A stretch of 64,000 nucleotides of DNA, taken from assembly GCF_905171775.1 (NCBI RefSeq), contig NC_053489.1:388411849-388475848 (forward strand), given 5' to 3'. Positions 44,161 through 54,835 of the stretch are shown here, piece after piece. The notes beneath the pieces were generated by a model that saw only the letters and a list, made by a program, of their open reading frames with translations, did no database searches and was not told where the DNA came from. Each line of letters starts with the position of its first letter. Position 1 is the first letter of the stretch. The position numbers were made by a program, and so were the translations under genes. The stretch comes from Rana temporaria (taxonomy: Eukaryota; Chordata; Amphibia; Anura; Ranidae).

Positions 44161-44960
44161 GCCCTTCTTGGCTTATGCAATTTCAAACAGATCTTACCTC
44201 CCTGGAACATTTTTTTTCCCCCGACACACACTTCCTACCCACAAAGTATCTCAACTAGATGGGATTCTGAGAGGAGACCTCCAGAGGGGAACTGCCGTAT
44301 CCTCCAAAATGGGAAAAATTTCTAGCTACTTTCCAAGAAGGATTGTAAAAAAATATTTAAATTTTCACGTATAAACTATCCATGTCTTTTTACATTTCAG
44401 AAGAGCTATACGATTATATCCCTATGGTACTGGACCCCAGCTGACCTACACCATACATACCCCTCTACATCTAGAAGCCAGGGGCTCCAATCTGCACATT
44501 TGGTGGAGATGTAGGCTCCTCTCCCCATTCTTGCAGAACATATATACATCCTATGTGTATATCCGACATTCAGGCTTCACCCGAGGTCGGACTAGTGTCA
44601 ACGATCCCTGGGTTCATTTCCAAAATCAAAAAGGGCATGCTTATTACCAGTCCGGTTAGCCATATCCCATCACTGGATATTACCTATACCCCCCCTCACC
44701 TTTTGGAGTGAGCCATCATGGCAATAGAAACCTTGGTTGCAGAGGATAGCCTGGATCCCAAGAAAGTATGCACTGTGTGGATGTGCTGGCAGGCCTATAG
44801 TGAAACCTAATAGTGGGATAGTATGTCCATCCTTCCTATGGTTTCAATGGGGCATGTGCCATTTCCTTTTTGTGGTGGCTTTTGAGCGCTTCTCTGGTAT
44901 TTTTCTTTCCATTTTCCAGTTTTGTTTTTAATTGCAAAATATAATATAAAAAAAAAAAAA
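44161..44960 (+). pseudogene. L1-type LINE ORF2 3' end and tail, degenerate
   Basis: SQLDGILRGDLQRGTA-like text (44250) and ARGSNLHIWWRCRLLSPF (44477-44530) match the L1 C-terminal block with G-x3-H-x2-WxC. Ends with an A-rich tail (44934-44961). 5'-truncated and full of stops. Confidence 0.65.
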
Positions 44961-45258
44961 AAGTCTGTTACCTTCCATCCTGATCCAGTTCATTATTTTA
45001 TACTGCGTTTTTGGGTATCGTATACGTTAGCTTTCCATTGCCCCGTTTTGATCTTTTATGGTATATATATTTTCTCATTGACAGCATGACTTATGGAAAG
45101 TCTTTACATTTATGTTCTTATATAGGTTTATACACCAGTATTTGTTTGAATAAAAAGTTATTTGGCTCAAAATATAGAAGTATATAGCAAATGTGACCAG
45201 GGAGTGGGTAACAAATTACATAATGGCAAAGCACACAGGAGATTCATTTATTGCTTAC

Positions 45259-45419
45259 CCATCAATTATAATCTGATCATATTGAGCTGGCTTGTCACAC
45301 ACCGGACAAGTCCATGTTGGTTTCTTTTCATTCATTTGCAAATAGAACACTGCATCAAAGCACTGGAGGTGAGCACAGGTCTCTGCTCGACAGGGTACAG
45401 TCAGGCGCATCTTGACAAG
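45259..45419 (-). CDS. pias4: PIAS4 SP-RING exon
   Basis: 161-bp exon, acceptor TTTGTCTACAG and donor GATGG|GTAAGC. It reads LVKMRLTVPCRAETCAHLQC, FDAVFYLQMNEKKPTWTCPV and CDKPAQYDQIIIDG: the SP-RING, which binds one zinc and recruits UBC9. The expected ligands are visible as C-x5-C-x-H-x2-C followed by C-x2-C. Two bases are carried into the exon at 24301, across a 20,957-bp intron packed with transposons. Together the three exons give 166 residues ending in the stop. Upstream exons (SAP and PINIT domains) were not found in the rest of the window; they should lie to the right, either beyond base 64000 or too short to spot by eye among the repeats. Confidence 0.95.
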
Positions 45420-45479
45420 CTGTAGACAAAGCAAAGTTAGAAATTAGTTTAGTATAGGCAGCCCAATTAGATTAGCATA

Positions 45480-45924
45480 TACACAGAAAAAAAAAAAAAA
45501 AAGGATTACTTTAAAATTCACTTCAGCCACATTTAAAATAACCCAGCTCCTCTCTGCTCGCTGTATTACAAGACAACCTTTGATTTTTGGCTACATACAA
45601 TTCAGATTCATAGCTCATGCTTTCATGATGTGTGAGCCAACAGCAATTTGGGAATAGCCATTCAGCTGGCCATGGATGTAGCAAATCTTGGGTTTACCTC
45701 CCAGTAATCATGTTCTGCTGGCAGGGGAGACTACCCATGGTTGCAGAAAAAATAAATAAAAAATTGCATCATACTGGTGCGTTTTAGAGAGAAAAAAAAA
45801 AAGTTACTGGTTCCTAGCATGCATCTCAAGCCTTAAATTCCAGGTTGATTAGTGTATACCTCTAAAGACTGAGATTTTAGTTCACTTCAAAAACCCAGAA
45901 CGGCTGCAAACAGTAAAAGGTTTC
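45480..45924. other. No gene seen; PIAS4 intron upstream of the RING exon
   Basis: A/T-rich unique-looking sequence, no recognisable upstream PIAS4 exon. Confidence 0.4.
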
Positions 45925-46500
45925 TCTATTCCTTACTTTCATTGATGGACACAGCTCTTCTGAACCATAGGGTTACATCACCACCTACAGGAGAAGGACA
46001 TTAGGCAGAAAAACAGCACTGCCTATGGGCAGTCCTAGCTGGTTTAAAACCCCCATCTGCAATCCAGTTCTGCCTAGTGTCAGGAGAAAAAAAGGACCTA
46101 GTTCCCTGATGGGACCCCTGGTTCAACAAGGGAGAGCATCAATCAACAGCCAGGCGAAAAGCTGGATAATATAGATCCAGTGGTCACCCCAGCCTGGTCA
46201 GCGAGCGCATGCAGACCTTTAGCCAAGCGCTCGGTCAGCTGCAACTTGTCCCATCCTGGACCGGGGGCAGCCAGGATGGGACAAGTTTGTCACAACGCTA
46301 CTCCAGCTGACCCCCCCCCCCCCCCCCCAATTTCGGTGGTTAGGTGGATCTGTCTTGGGAGGGTTACCCACAACCTATGTTAGATGCCCGTTCCAGAGTG
46401 CGTGTGGGGCGTAGGTACTCCCCGGGGTAGTTGGTCCCTTTCTGGTTTTCCTCCTCCCCGGGTCTGTCTACCCCCTCATAAAGTGGCAGTTAAAGTGGTA
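45925..46500 (+). mobile_element. DIRS terminal fragment (plus strand)
   Basis: Begins with a DIRS end (TTTCATTGATGGACACAGCT, ATTAGGCAGAAAAACAGCA, CCTATGGGCAGTCCTAGCTG) and continues into a leader (CAGCCAGGCGAAAAGCTGGA, CCAGCCTGGTCAGCGAGCGC) shared with 25980-26110. A self-inverted box GTCCCATCCTGGACC / CCAGGATGGGAC lies near 46250. Breaks off after a poly-C run (46310-46328) without coding sequence. Confidence 0.6.
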
Positions 46501-47047
46501 TTCACCTGAACAAATCTCCCCCCCCCCTCCACGATCCAAATGTTCTAGGGGGTTGCTACATGCCAGGCCACAGGCTTTTGCAGCCTTGGACTATTGCGGT
46601 GGCCCCACATTTGATGTGGACAGCCACCCTATGTGCAGCTGAGCTGGTGCCCTTCCCCTGTTGGGCAGTGCTGCAGGGTGGAAGCTGTATCCAGTGCTCC
46701 ATGTTGCTTTTACCTCCTCTCCAGTTCGTTGTGCAATGGTCTGTAGCTGTGGATGAGGACACCTCCCTGAACATACTAAATGTGCTGAGCTTAAACTTAG
46801 TCGCGTCCTACTTTTCAGGGTTGGAAAAAAAAAAAAAAAAAAAAAAAGTAAAAAACATTGTACTGCCTTATAAAATGTTGACTTACATGCATAGAGGTTG
46901 CCCACCTAAATGTTCTAGGATATGAGATTGCTGGATATATTTGATGGCGAGACCCAACAATGCGCCTGTTCTGTAGCAATTAGGGGTCAGGATCGCACTG
47001 CATCTATGAACTCAAGTCATAGGATTGATCTTACATTTCTCTTTTTA
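46501..47047. other. No gene seen
   Basis: Possibly more DIRS leader. The 121-codon plus-strand frame (46560-46925) shows no family resemblance and runs into poly-A (46826-46847). Confidence 0.35.
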
Positions 47048-47640
47048 TTAACCTCTTTACCCACCGGGCTTGTTTTTCAGATTCAGTGTTTACGAGACTA
47101 AAACATTTTTTTTTGCTAGAAAATTACTTAAAACCCCCAAACATTATATATATTTTTTTCTAACACCCTAGAGAATAAAATGGCAGTCATTGCAATAATT
47201 TTTGTCACACCGTATTTGCGCAGCGGTCTTACAAGCGCATTTTTTTTGGAAAAAGAACACTTTTTTGAATTAAAAAATAAGACAATAAATTTGGCCCAAT
47301 TTTTTTACATATTGTGCAAGATAATGTTAAGCCGAGTAAAATGATACCCAACATGTCACGCTTAAAAATTGCACCCGCTCGTGGCATGACGTCAAACTTT
47401 TACCCTTAAAATTCGTAACTTTGGTGGTATTTGATCACGCCTGGGGTTTTTGTTGTTTTGCTTAATAAAAAAAAAAAAATACAGAAAATATATTTTTTGT
47501 TGGTTATAAAATTTTGTAAAATGTTGTTTTCTCCTTCACTGATGGGTACCAATGAGGTGGCACTGGTAGGCAGCACCAATAGGTGGCACTGGTGGGCACT
47601 GAAAGGCTGCACTGACTAGCAGCTGCCTGGGCACCAATTG
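47048..47640. mobile_element. TTAA-target element family B, partial copy with minisatellite units
   Basis: Starts TTAACCTCTTTACCCACCGG; landmarks ACGAGACTAAAACATTTTTT, CTAGAGAATAAAATGGCAGT and ATGATACCCAACATGTCACG are shared with 62557-63702. At about 47545-47620 it changes into units GAGGTGGCACTGGTAGGC / GGTGGCACTGGTGGGCACTG, like the array at 9000-9460. The TTAA right end is missing. Confidence 0.6.
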
Positions 47641-47989
47641 GCATACCTGGTGGTCCAGCATGGTCACCATGGCGGCATCCTGGTGGTCATCCGAGTTGTG
47701 GGTGATGTGTCCTTCCATGAACTCAGAGAAAAAGGATTTTACGGTGAGTATAAAAATCCTATTTTCTTTCATGGACGGACAGCCTTAATCTTGACAAAGT
47801 GGGACATCCCAAAGCAGTGTCAAAATGAGGGGTGGCAACAGCATAAAATCAAACTTTACCCCAAAACATAAGAGCTCCTCAACTGAGGAGTTGTAACTCT
47901 ATACAGCCGTCTGCAAATCTTTGCGGCCGAAGAACCATCCTAAGATGCACTCACATCAAGTGAAAGTGTAAACAGCGACTAGGTCGCCG

Positions 47990-48480
47990 CCTTACACACC
48001 TGGGAAACCGATGCTTGATGTCAGAAAGCCCAAGAGGCAACAATTGCCCTGGTCGAATGCGTCCTGACAGGGAGGCGCCCGACCCTTTATGGCACAAGCC
48101 CGATCACGATCTGTCGGATCCACCTCGAAATGGTGGCCGATGAGACCTTCTTGGGACCAGCCACCAAAACAAACAGCGAGTCTGAACTCCAGAACGGAGG
48201 AGTAACAGACAAGTATACTCTCGGAGCTCGGACAACGTCCAAGGAATGCCACGTCGTGTCCTTAGGATTCGACGAATGAGGACACAAGGATGGTAGCAAA
48301 ATGTCCTCCTTGATATGGAAGGTCGAAATGACCTTAGGAAGAAAAAGGTAGCGGAGGACGGACCGGAGGGGCCACATGTCGAACCCCCTGTACAAATGTT
48401 CTCACTAGAGTGAGCCGCCAGGGGTCGCTGAAAAAAAAAAAAAACCCAGGGCAGATATCTGCCCCTTAAATCGTACTTAA
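47990..48480 (-). pseudogene. DIRS tyrosine recombinase C-terminal part, copy D
   Basis: Minus-strand frames read FLPKVISTFHIKEDILLPSL, HSLDVVRAPRVYLSVTPPFW (Arg block; RAP where copy C has RAL) and RWIRQIVIGLVP, then in another frame FDQGNCCLLGF and a truncated end. The Tyr-bearing block is lost. Upstream sequence continues at 49752 beyond the nested insertion. Confidence 0.7.
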
Positions 48481-48497
48481 AGCAAGCTTTTGGTCCA

Positions 48498-49738
48498 GTG
48501 AATGAAGTGAATCTCTCGCGCAACTTTGAGTATGTGGATAAATGCGTCATGGTACAATAAAAACAAAATCTGCTAAATCTTGTGATGATGTTCACCGAAG
48601 ATAAAAAAGTATATATAAATAAATGATTAGCGCTAAAGTGAATAGAAACATACAAATCGTGCTAACACCATGTGGCGTGGTGCTGATAAAAATCTCACAA
48701 GCAGTATAATACAAACATGTAGAATAAAATGAACATAGATAAATATTAATATAAATAAATATCAATATAAATATCAATATAAAGTGCTCCTGTGCCACAC
48801 AGTGACTTAAAGCAAAAACGTGAACTGTTGCTGGATACAACGACTCTATATAAAAGTGCAACACGTGTCTCCTAGACCATCAATGTCCGTGATGGAGATG
48901 GTTCAATAATGCAAAAAATAAAGAAAGAGGAAAATAAATTGTTGCCAATAGATGAGGGGGTAAATCCTCCTGACAGTCCAATTTTTTTTTTGGTCCACCC
49001 CTTGTTTAGTTGTAGTATTGAACCATAATGGTGATCCTCCACCTGTCTCCCAAAACTCTTACCTCACTGATCCATGTATTAGGCACATAAGAGTGGTGTC
49101 AGCTTCCATACAACTGTGGGGTATCCAGATGGATGGTGCACTGGTCTCCACGATCCGGTATCCTGAAATACGGTCACTTACTATTTTACAATCCGCTGCC
49201 GATCTGCATAAATATTCAAAAAAGATAGTTTATAAAACTGTCTACACCGTTGTCATTTTGCTTGTGGGCATTGTGAAGCCTACAGGCACTTACTTCCTGG
49301 AAGTCTTGGATGGGGAGTGATAATTGGACAGCGCACTGCATCCTGGGAAATTATGACACACATTTCCCAGGAGCATTGGAGGGAGATGTCAGAATCCTAG
49401 GTTGTTTCAAAGGCAGATTTCGTGGGACCGCATAGCAACAGGCAATTCCAGATGAGTAAAAAAAAAAGTTTTTTTTTTTTTTTTTTACTTTAGGTCTAAT
49501 GAGCACAATAATGAAAAAAAAAAGATTTGGGATGGAAACTCCACTTTAAGTAACTGCGTGGCACAGGAGCACTTTATATTGATATTTATATTTACTTATT
49601 TTTATTTATATTAATATTTATATATATTCATTTTATTCTACACATTTGTATTATACTGCTTGTGAGATTTTTTTATCAGCACCACGCCACATGGTGTTGG
49701 CACTATTTGTATTCACTTTAGCGCTAATCATTTATATG
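48498..49738. mobile_element. 1.24-kb nested insertion with 190-bp inverted repeats and 13-bp duplication
   Basis: AGCTTTTGGTCCA flanks it exactly at 48485-48497 and 49739-49751. Inside, two long inverted segments (48616-48806 and 49551-49737) carry GATTAGCGCTAAAGTGAATA, ACACCATGTGGCGTGGTGCT and AGTGCTCCTGTGCCAC. The left inverted segment starts 118 bp inside the border, the right one at the border. No open frame of note; the 100-codon plus-strand frame at 49018-49320 resembles nothing. A 13-bp duplication is long for a cut-and-paste element and would suit LINE-mediated insertion. Confidence 0.7.
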
Positions 49739-49751
49739 AGCTTTTGGTCCA

Positions 49752-50983
49752 CCCCTCACTGCAAGAACAGCAGGACTCTGGAAACCAAATAAGTCAGCGG
49801 ATTCCACCTCATTTCCTTGCAAAAGGCCAAGTAAGCCTTCCAAGTGTGATGGTAAATCTTTCTAGAGGATAACTTCCTAGCCTTTCTCATGATAGGAATC
49901 GCAGAATCCGATAGGCCCCAGTCTTAGTACCTGGCTTTCAAAAGCCATGCCGTTAAAGCCAGTGACCGTAAAACAGGATAAAGTATGGGACCTTGTGACA
50001 GCAAGTCCTCTCAGCAGTAGACGCCAAGGGATGTCTGCTACTAGACGCACTAGACAGAGCTTTAGAGGAGGGTAGGCATAGATTAGCCAGTACTGACTCC
50101 ACAGTGCCACCAACGCATCTGTCGTGTCTGCCCCATGGGTCTCTTGACCTGGCCACAAGCCTCAATACCTACCGATTGAGTCGAGACGCCAGAAGATCTA
50201 TGTCTGGCGTGCCCCATCTTTGGCAAAGGAGCTGAAACACATCCGGGTGCAGAGACCATTCTCCTTGGTCCAGCATCTGGCGACTCAGGTAGTCCGCTTG
50301 CCAATTTTCCACGCCCCGAATGTATAGGGCCGGTACGCTCCTTTCTGCCCACCTCAGGATGTGAGCAACCTCTAAAGCTGCAGCCGAGCTTCTTGTTCCT
50401 TTTTGATGGTTGAACCATACCACCACCGTGGCGTTGTCTGACTGGATCCTGACTTGACACCCCTGTAGCCTCTGAGACCATGTGGAGAGGCACAGCCTGA
50501 TCGCCCGAAGCTCCAGGACATTGAACTGCAAGTGGAAATCCTCCGGAGACGAGCGACCCTGGGTCGACTGAACGCCCCAGACTCCCCGCCCCCCAACTGG
50601 TAAGGCTGACGTCCGTCGTGATGACTATCCAGTGAAAGGGAACGAACGACTTCCAGGACAGAAGTGCCGGTGGGGTCGCCCAAACTAGGGAGGTCCTGAC
50701 CAGGTGGGCTCACCCGGATTTGACAATCCAGGGATTATGGGCACTTGTCCCATCTGGACAGAATTTCCTTCTGCAACACTCGTGTGTGAGATTGCGCATA
50801 TGGTACCGCCTCGAAGGTGGCCACCATGAGGCCCAAGACTTGCATGCAAAAGCAGAGCGACAACCATTTCTGGGATGTCAACTGCCGCACCGCAGCCCGA
50901 AGGGTCTGCAACTTGTCCACAGAGAAAAAACCTTTGCCTCTGAGGAGTCCAGAATCAACCATTACTGACTTCTGAGTGTTCAC
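49752..50983 (-). pseudogene. DIRS RNase H, methyltransferase-like and recombinase N-terminal parts, copy D
   Basis: From high to low coordinates: KEILSRWDKCP lead-in (50770), NVLELRAIRLCLSTWSQRLQ and IQSDNATVVVWFNHQKGTRS (RNase H, 50530-50395), VENWQADYLSRQMLDQGEWS, DIDLLASRLNR (50190), RSRDPWGRHDRCVGG (50140) and the recombinase start near 49880. 120-codon open stretch at 50169-50531 is the best-preserved DIRS RNase H in the window. Frameshifts on both sides. Confidence 0.75.
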
Positions 50984-51915
50984 ATAGTGTAAACATAGCA
51001 GGGATCACAACAAACATGGCCTCCGAGTGGTCAAAACCAATGCGGCCACAAGAATATGGCCGCCAGTGCAAATAAAGCAATACAGCATGGATCACAGCAA
51101 AAATGGTCACCGACAGCATGGAGCAGGACACACAGGTAAGCAAAGTCTTATGGCAGCTAAAAACACTGATCAGACGTATCTCACGGTTCCCCACAGGTGA
51201 AGCCCTCCCCAGGGGAACCCCTGCCCCAGCAGCTAGCTCAGAGAGCCTAGGGAGGGAGGAGGGAAGGGAGGAGAAGGGAAGGATAGAACCCTTTACTCAC
51301 CTCTCCAGGAATGCCCAGCTCTGTCTTCCTGCCGAAGCAGGGGATTACTACTTACCCTTCCTGCGGGATTATGCTGGAAGCATCCTAGACAGACCATCTT
51401 CTGCATGGTGACGGAGGCGACTGTTGACCAAGCTGCTGCGACTCGGCCCTATAGACCGGTCATATGCATCCCCTGGAGTGTATAGCTCACCGGCCACCCG
51501 TAGAGCAAGGGGCCTGTTGTGGACTACCCAGTGCGTAGCTATGGTCGGCACACGCTCGATGGCTGAAACTGGGGGGGGGGGGGGGGGGGGGACTACAAGG
51601 ATCTGGGATCCGGCCTGTTGCCCAGTCGGCAGTTGATCGAAGATCACAGGAACAAACAAAATAAAACCCCAAAAATATAAAAACTTGAAATAAAACCTCC
51701 AGGCCTATGGGCCCGAAGGGAGCCATGTCTTCTCCTTAACTAGGCCGAATTTTTTTTTTGCTGCCGAGTGCAGGCTGAGGGGATATAGCCAGCAGTAGGA
51801 CCTGGGCGGGGCTGTTCAGCTTTGTTGTTTCCACTTTCTGCCTAGTCACTCCTAAAGGAAGACAAATAGCCACTTTGTCAAGATTAAGACTGTGTCCGTC
51901 CATGAACGAAAGAAG

Positions 51916-52190
51916 CATATAGTGTTTGGGGATTCCCAAAAAAAAATATGATTTTTGCATGTAGGAGAGGAGTGCCAGAATAGGCCCGGTAAGGAAGTGG
52001 GAAAAAAGGGGTTGTAAACCCTAATGTTTTTTCACCTTCATGCAACCCAATGACGAGTCCTACAATGGTGGACTTGGGAGCGCGCCCGCAAGGTAACCCC
52101 CAGGCTTCTCCGGGGGGGGGGGGGGGGGGGGGTACACGATACGGGGGGGGGGCACAAGTACAGTAACTCATTAATACCTATTAACCTCTT
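51916..52190. repeat. AGGGGTTGTAAA-family repeat fragment with poly-G
   Basis: AAAAGGGGTTGTAAACCCTA at 52010 and a long poly-G run (52111-52132) with a second at 52144-52152. No gene. Confidence 0.5.
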
Positions 52191-53648
52191 GACCACTGGG
52201 CACTTAAACCCCCTTCCTCACCAGACCAATTTTCAGCTTTCGGTGCTCTCACAATTTGAATGACAATTACTCAGTCATACAACATTGTACCCATTTGAAA
52301 TTTTTGTCCTTTTTTTCACACAAATAGAGCTTTCTTTTGGTGGTATTTGATCACCTCTGGGTTTATTTTTTGCGCTTTAAAAAGAAAGACTGAAAATTCT
52401 GTAAAGCATAAAAATAAAAACTTGTTTGTCATATTAGCAGGTTATTTCTCACACACAGCATATGCATACCACAAATTACACCCCAAAAGACATTCTGCTA
52501 TCCCTCCAGAGTATGGCGATACCACATGTGTGCGACTTTTACACAGCGTGGCCACATACAGAGGCCCGACATGCAGGGAGCACCATCAGGCGTTCTGGAG
52601 CACCCAGGCCAATTCTGACATTTCTCTCCTACATGTAAACATCATCATTTATTTGCTAGAAAATTACATAGAACCCCAAAACATTATATATGCTTTTTTA
52701 GCAAAGACCCTAGAGAATACAATGGCGGCCGTTACAACTTTTTATCTCGCATGGTATCTTCGCAGACATTTTTTGAACGTGTGTTTTTAAAAAAAAATGT
52801 TTTGTGCGTAAAAAAAAAAAAAAAAAAAAAAACAGTCAAGTTAGCCCAATTTTTTTTCATAATGTGAAAGATGAAGTTACGCCGAGTAAATAGATACCCA
52901 ACATGTCACACTTCAAAATTGCGCACACTCATGGAATGGCGCCAAACTTCGCTACTTAAAAATCCCCATAGGCGACGCCTTTAATTACTTTTATTGGTTA
53001 CATGTTTTTAGTTACAGAGGAGGTCTAGGGCCAAGATGATTGCTCTCGCTCTAACGTTCGCAGAGATACCTCACATGTGTGGCTTGAACACTGTTTTCAT
53101 ATGTGGGCAGAACATACGTATGCGTTCGCTTCTGCATGCGAGCACACGGGGACAGGGGCGCTTTAAAAAAATGGGTATTGCAGAGTATTTGGGTATTGCA
53201 GAGTATCGCGCAGGGTATTGCAGAATCTGGGGGGTATTGCAGAGTATTGCGCAGGGTATTGCAGAATATTGGGGTATTGCAGAGTATTGCGCAGGGATAG
53301 CTGAGCTGGGATGGATGGATGGCTGGATCTGTGACAGATCCAGCCCTCTGCTGCTGACACCCGCTCCCCCTCCTCCTCTCACACTGTACCGAACGGTACA
53401 GAGAGGAGAGGGAGGAACCGGCGTCATCAAATGACGCCGGTTTGTTCACAAGTGATCGCTCCGTCATTTGACGGAGCGATCACGTGGTAAACGGCCGCCA
53501 TCAATCGGCAATTTAGCGCGATCCGCCGGGTCTTCTAGACCCGGCGCTCATGGATGGTTCTGGGAGGACGTCCCAGGGACGTCCTCCCAGAACAACTCGA
53601 CCGCACTGTAGCAGTAAAATGCCTATGGCGCGGTCGGCAAGTGGTTAA
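52191..53648 (+). mobile_element. TTAA-target element family B, long copy
   Basis: TTAACCTCTTGACCACTGGG to GGTCGGCAAGTGGTTAA, TTAA at both borders, 1458 bp. Shares with 62557-63702 the TTACGCCGAGTAAATAGATA, CCCAACATGTCACACTTCAA and GAGGAGGTCTAGGGC landmarks. Holds a tandem block at 53176-53300 and a palindromic GACGTCCCAGGGACGTC near 53568. The right-end box is closer to family A ends. Non-coding; the 147-codon plus-strand frame (52347-52790) is not conserved in the other copies. Confidence 0.65.
53176..53300. repeat. Short tandem repeat, GGGTATTGCAGAGTAT-based
   Basis: Alternating units GGGTATTGCAGAGTATT and CGCGCAGGGTATTGCAGAAT, about seven copies. Specific to this family B copy. Confidence 0.85.
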
Positions 53649-54130
53649 TAAGTACAAGAGGTGTGTATGGCTGCTGCTTAACGCAAAAATCATACCTAGC
53701 TACTACAAAAAGGGCTGTATTATCAGGCACTGTTGGATAAAAGAAGCAGCAGCACATTCACAAAAGGCCTTGTATTTTGACAGAATAGGTGTTCTGTGAA
53801 TGAAGGAACAGCGATCATGTTGCAAACCCCATCGCTTCCATTCAAAGAACACCTTGCATTCACTCTGGGCAAGGAGATTGGAGAGGGTGGGGATACCACT
53901 GTTGCAGCTGCTGCTTTTATCCCCACAGCACCTGGAAAAACTGTTCTGTAGGAGCTGGCTTGTAGCTAGGTATGGGTTTTGCATCAGCAGCCATACACAC
54001 TTATACTTAATCGTGCTAAACTAGTGCACTTCGACTGCAAGGGTATCGCGTTTGAATGCTGTGCAGGAAAGGCACATAGGACGCACCTTTCCCGTACTGC
54101 ATTCTGGTGTAAACCATCTGCATTTTTTGT
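53649..54130. other. No gene seen
   Basis: Open frames on both strands (up to 93 codons) show no recognisable domain. AAGAAGCAGCAGCACATTCA and AGGCCTTGTATTTTGACAGA have loose inverted partners, hinting at an old repeat. Confidence 0.35.
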
Positions 54131-54139
54131 TATGAGCGG

Positions 54140-54630
54140 CAGGGCCAGATTAAGAACATCATGGGCCTGGTGCTGAGGATTTTGGTGAGCCTTTTATAAA
54201 TATACAATTTTTTGTTATAACAAATTAAATTAAAGAGAGAGAGGGAGGATGAGAGAGGGGCGAGGGAGGATGAGAGAGAAAGGGGGGGGGGGATGAGAGA
54301 GAGAAGATGTGCATGAATGGGAATGACATCAAACGCAGCCAAGGCAAGTGACAAAAAGGCACAGAGCCCCAGAAGGAAGACCGGGTGAAGATGGAAGCGC
54401 CCAGGACCCGCCGGACTGATCACAGACCGAAGCACTGGAGGGCTCAATTTAAGTGTACCCTAATGTGCCAATATGCTGTGCATATTTTTACACTATGGCA
54501 TAACCTAATTCAGGGCCTCTAAAAAATAGTAATGTTAGCAAAGTTTACTACCGCTTTATTATAACAGGATCCCAGGGGCCTCTCATGGGCCCCCCTACTG
54601 ACCCGGTGGCCCTTGGGCAGTGCCTAAGTG
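54140..54630. repeat. Dispersed hAT-like repeat (GGGCCAGATTAAG ... CCCTTGGGCAGTGCC)
   Basis: Starts GCAGGGCCAGATTAAGAACA and ends GTGGCCCTTGGGCAGTGCC; the ends are weakly inverted. A GAGAGAG-rich low-complexity segment lies at 54234-54305. Assignment tentative. Confidence 0.4.
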
Positions 54631-54835
54631 CATAGTTGCCAACATTTCGAAAATACTTTTAAGGGACACTTTTTTTAAGAGGGCTATATTTAGAGTAGCT
54701 GAGATCCTCTATACATCACAGTAGAAATCACAAAATTAAATTAAGTACTAATAATGGGCAGAACAAATGACTGAGAAGATTTCCTTTAGTTGAACTAACA
54801 AATGTGTTCCCATTCTGAAGCAATATTAACCGCTT

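Larger units (their letters stand above)
24302..45258 (-). other. PIAS4 intron, 20,957 bp, filled with transposable elements
   Basis: Bounded by the GTAAGC donor at 45258 and the TTTCTTTCAG acceptor ending at 24302. Contains a DIRS fragment (25930-26945), a Penelope-like element (27040-29815), and the insertion nest at 32010-43560. Exon sequences on both sides remain intact and in phase, so the load is presumably removed by splicing. Confidence 0.85.
47704..51915 (-). mobile_element. DIRS retrotransposon copy D with nested insertion; ends abut another DIRS end
   Basis: Left end (47735-47810) TTTCTTTCATGGACGGACAG, TTAATCTTGACAAAGTGG; right end (51835-51915) is inverted (CCACTTTGTCAAGATTAAGA, GTCCGTCCATGAACGAAAGA). 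Minus-strand content: leader (51840-50984), then directly the RNase H lead-in, RNase H, methyltransferase-like region and tyrosine recombinase; ORF1 and most of the reverse transcriptase are deleted. A 1.24-kb insertion splits the recombinase (48498-49738). At 47704-47731 a second, oppositely oriented DIRS end (GTCCTTCCATGAACTCAGAG) precedes the left end. Confidence 0.8.

Noticed and set aside
46560..46925. 121-codon plus-strand frame beginning MPGHRLLQPW
   Set aside because: No family resemblance, ends in a Lys run from poly-A, neighbours are DIRS leader fragments.
49018..49320. 100-codon plus-strand frame as a possible upstream PIAS4 exon or new gene
   Set aside because: Inside the nested insertion in DIRS copy D and on the opposite strand from PIAS4; no SAP or PINIT motif.
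52347..52790. 147-codon plus-strand frame
   Set aside because: Lies in a family B element; the other copies do not keep the frame.
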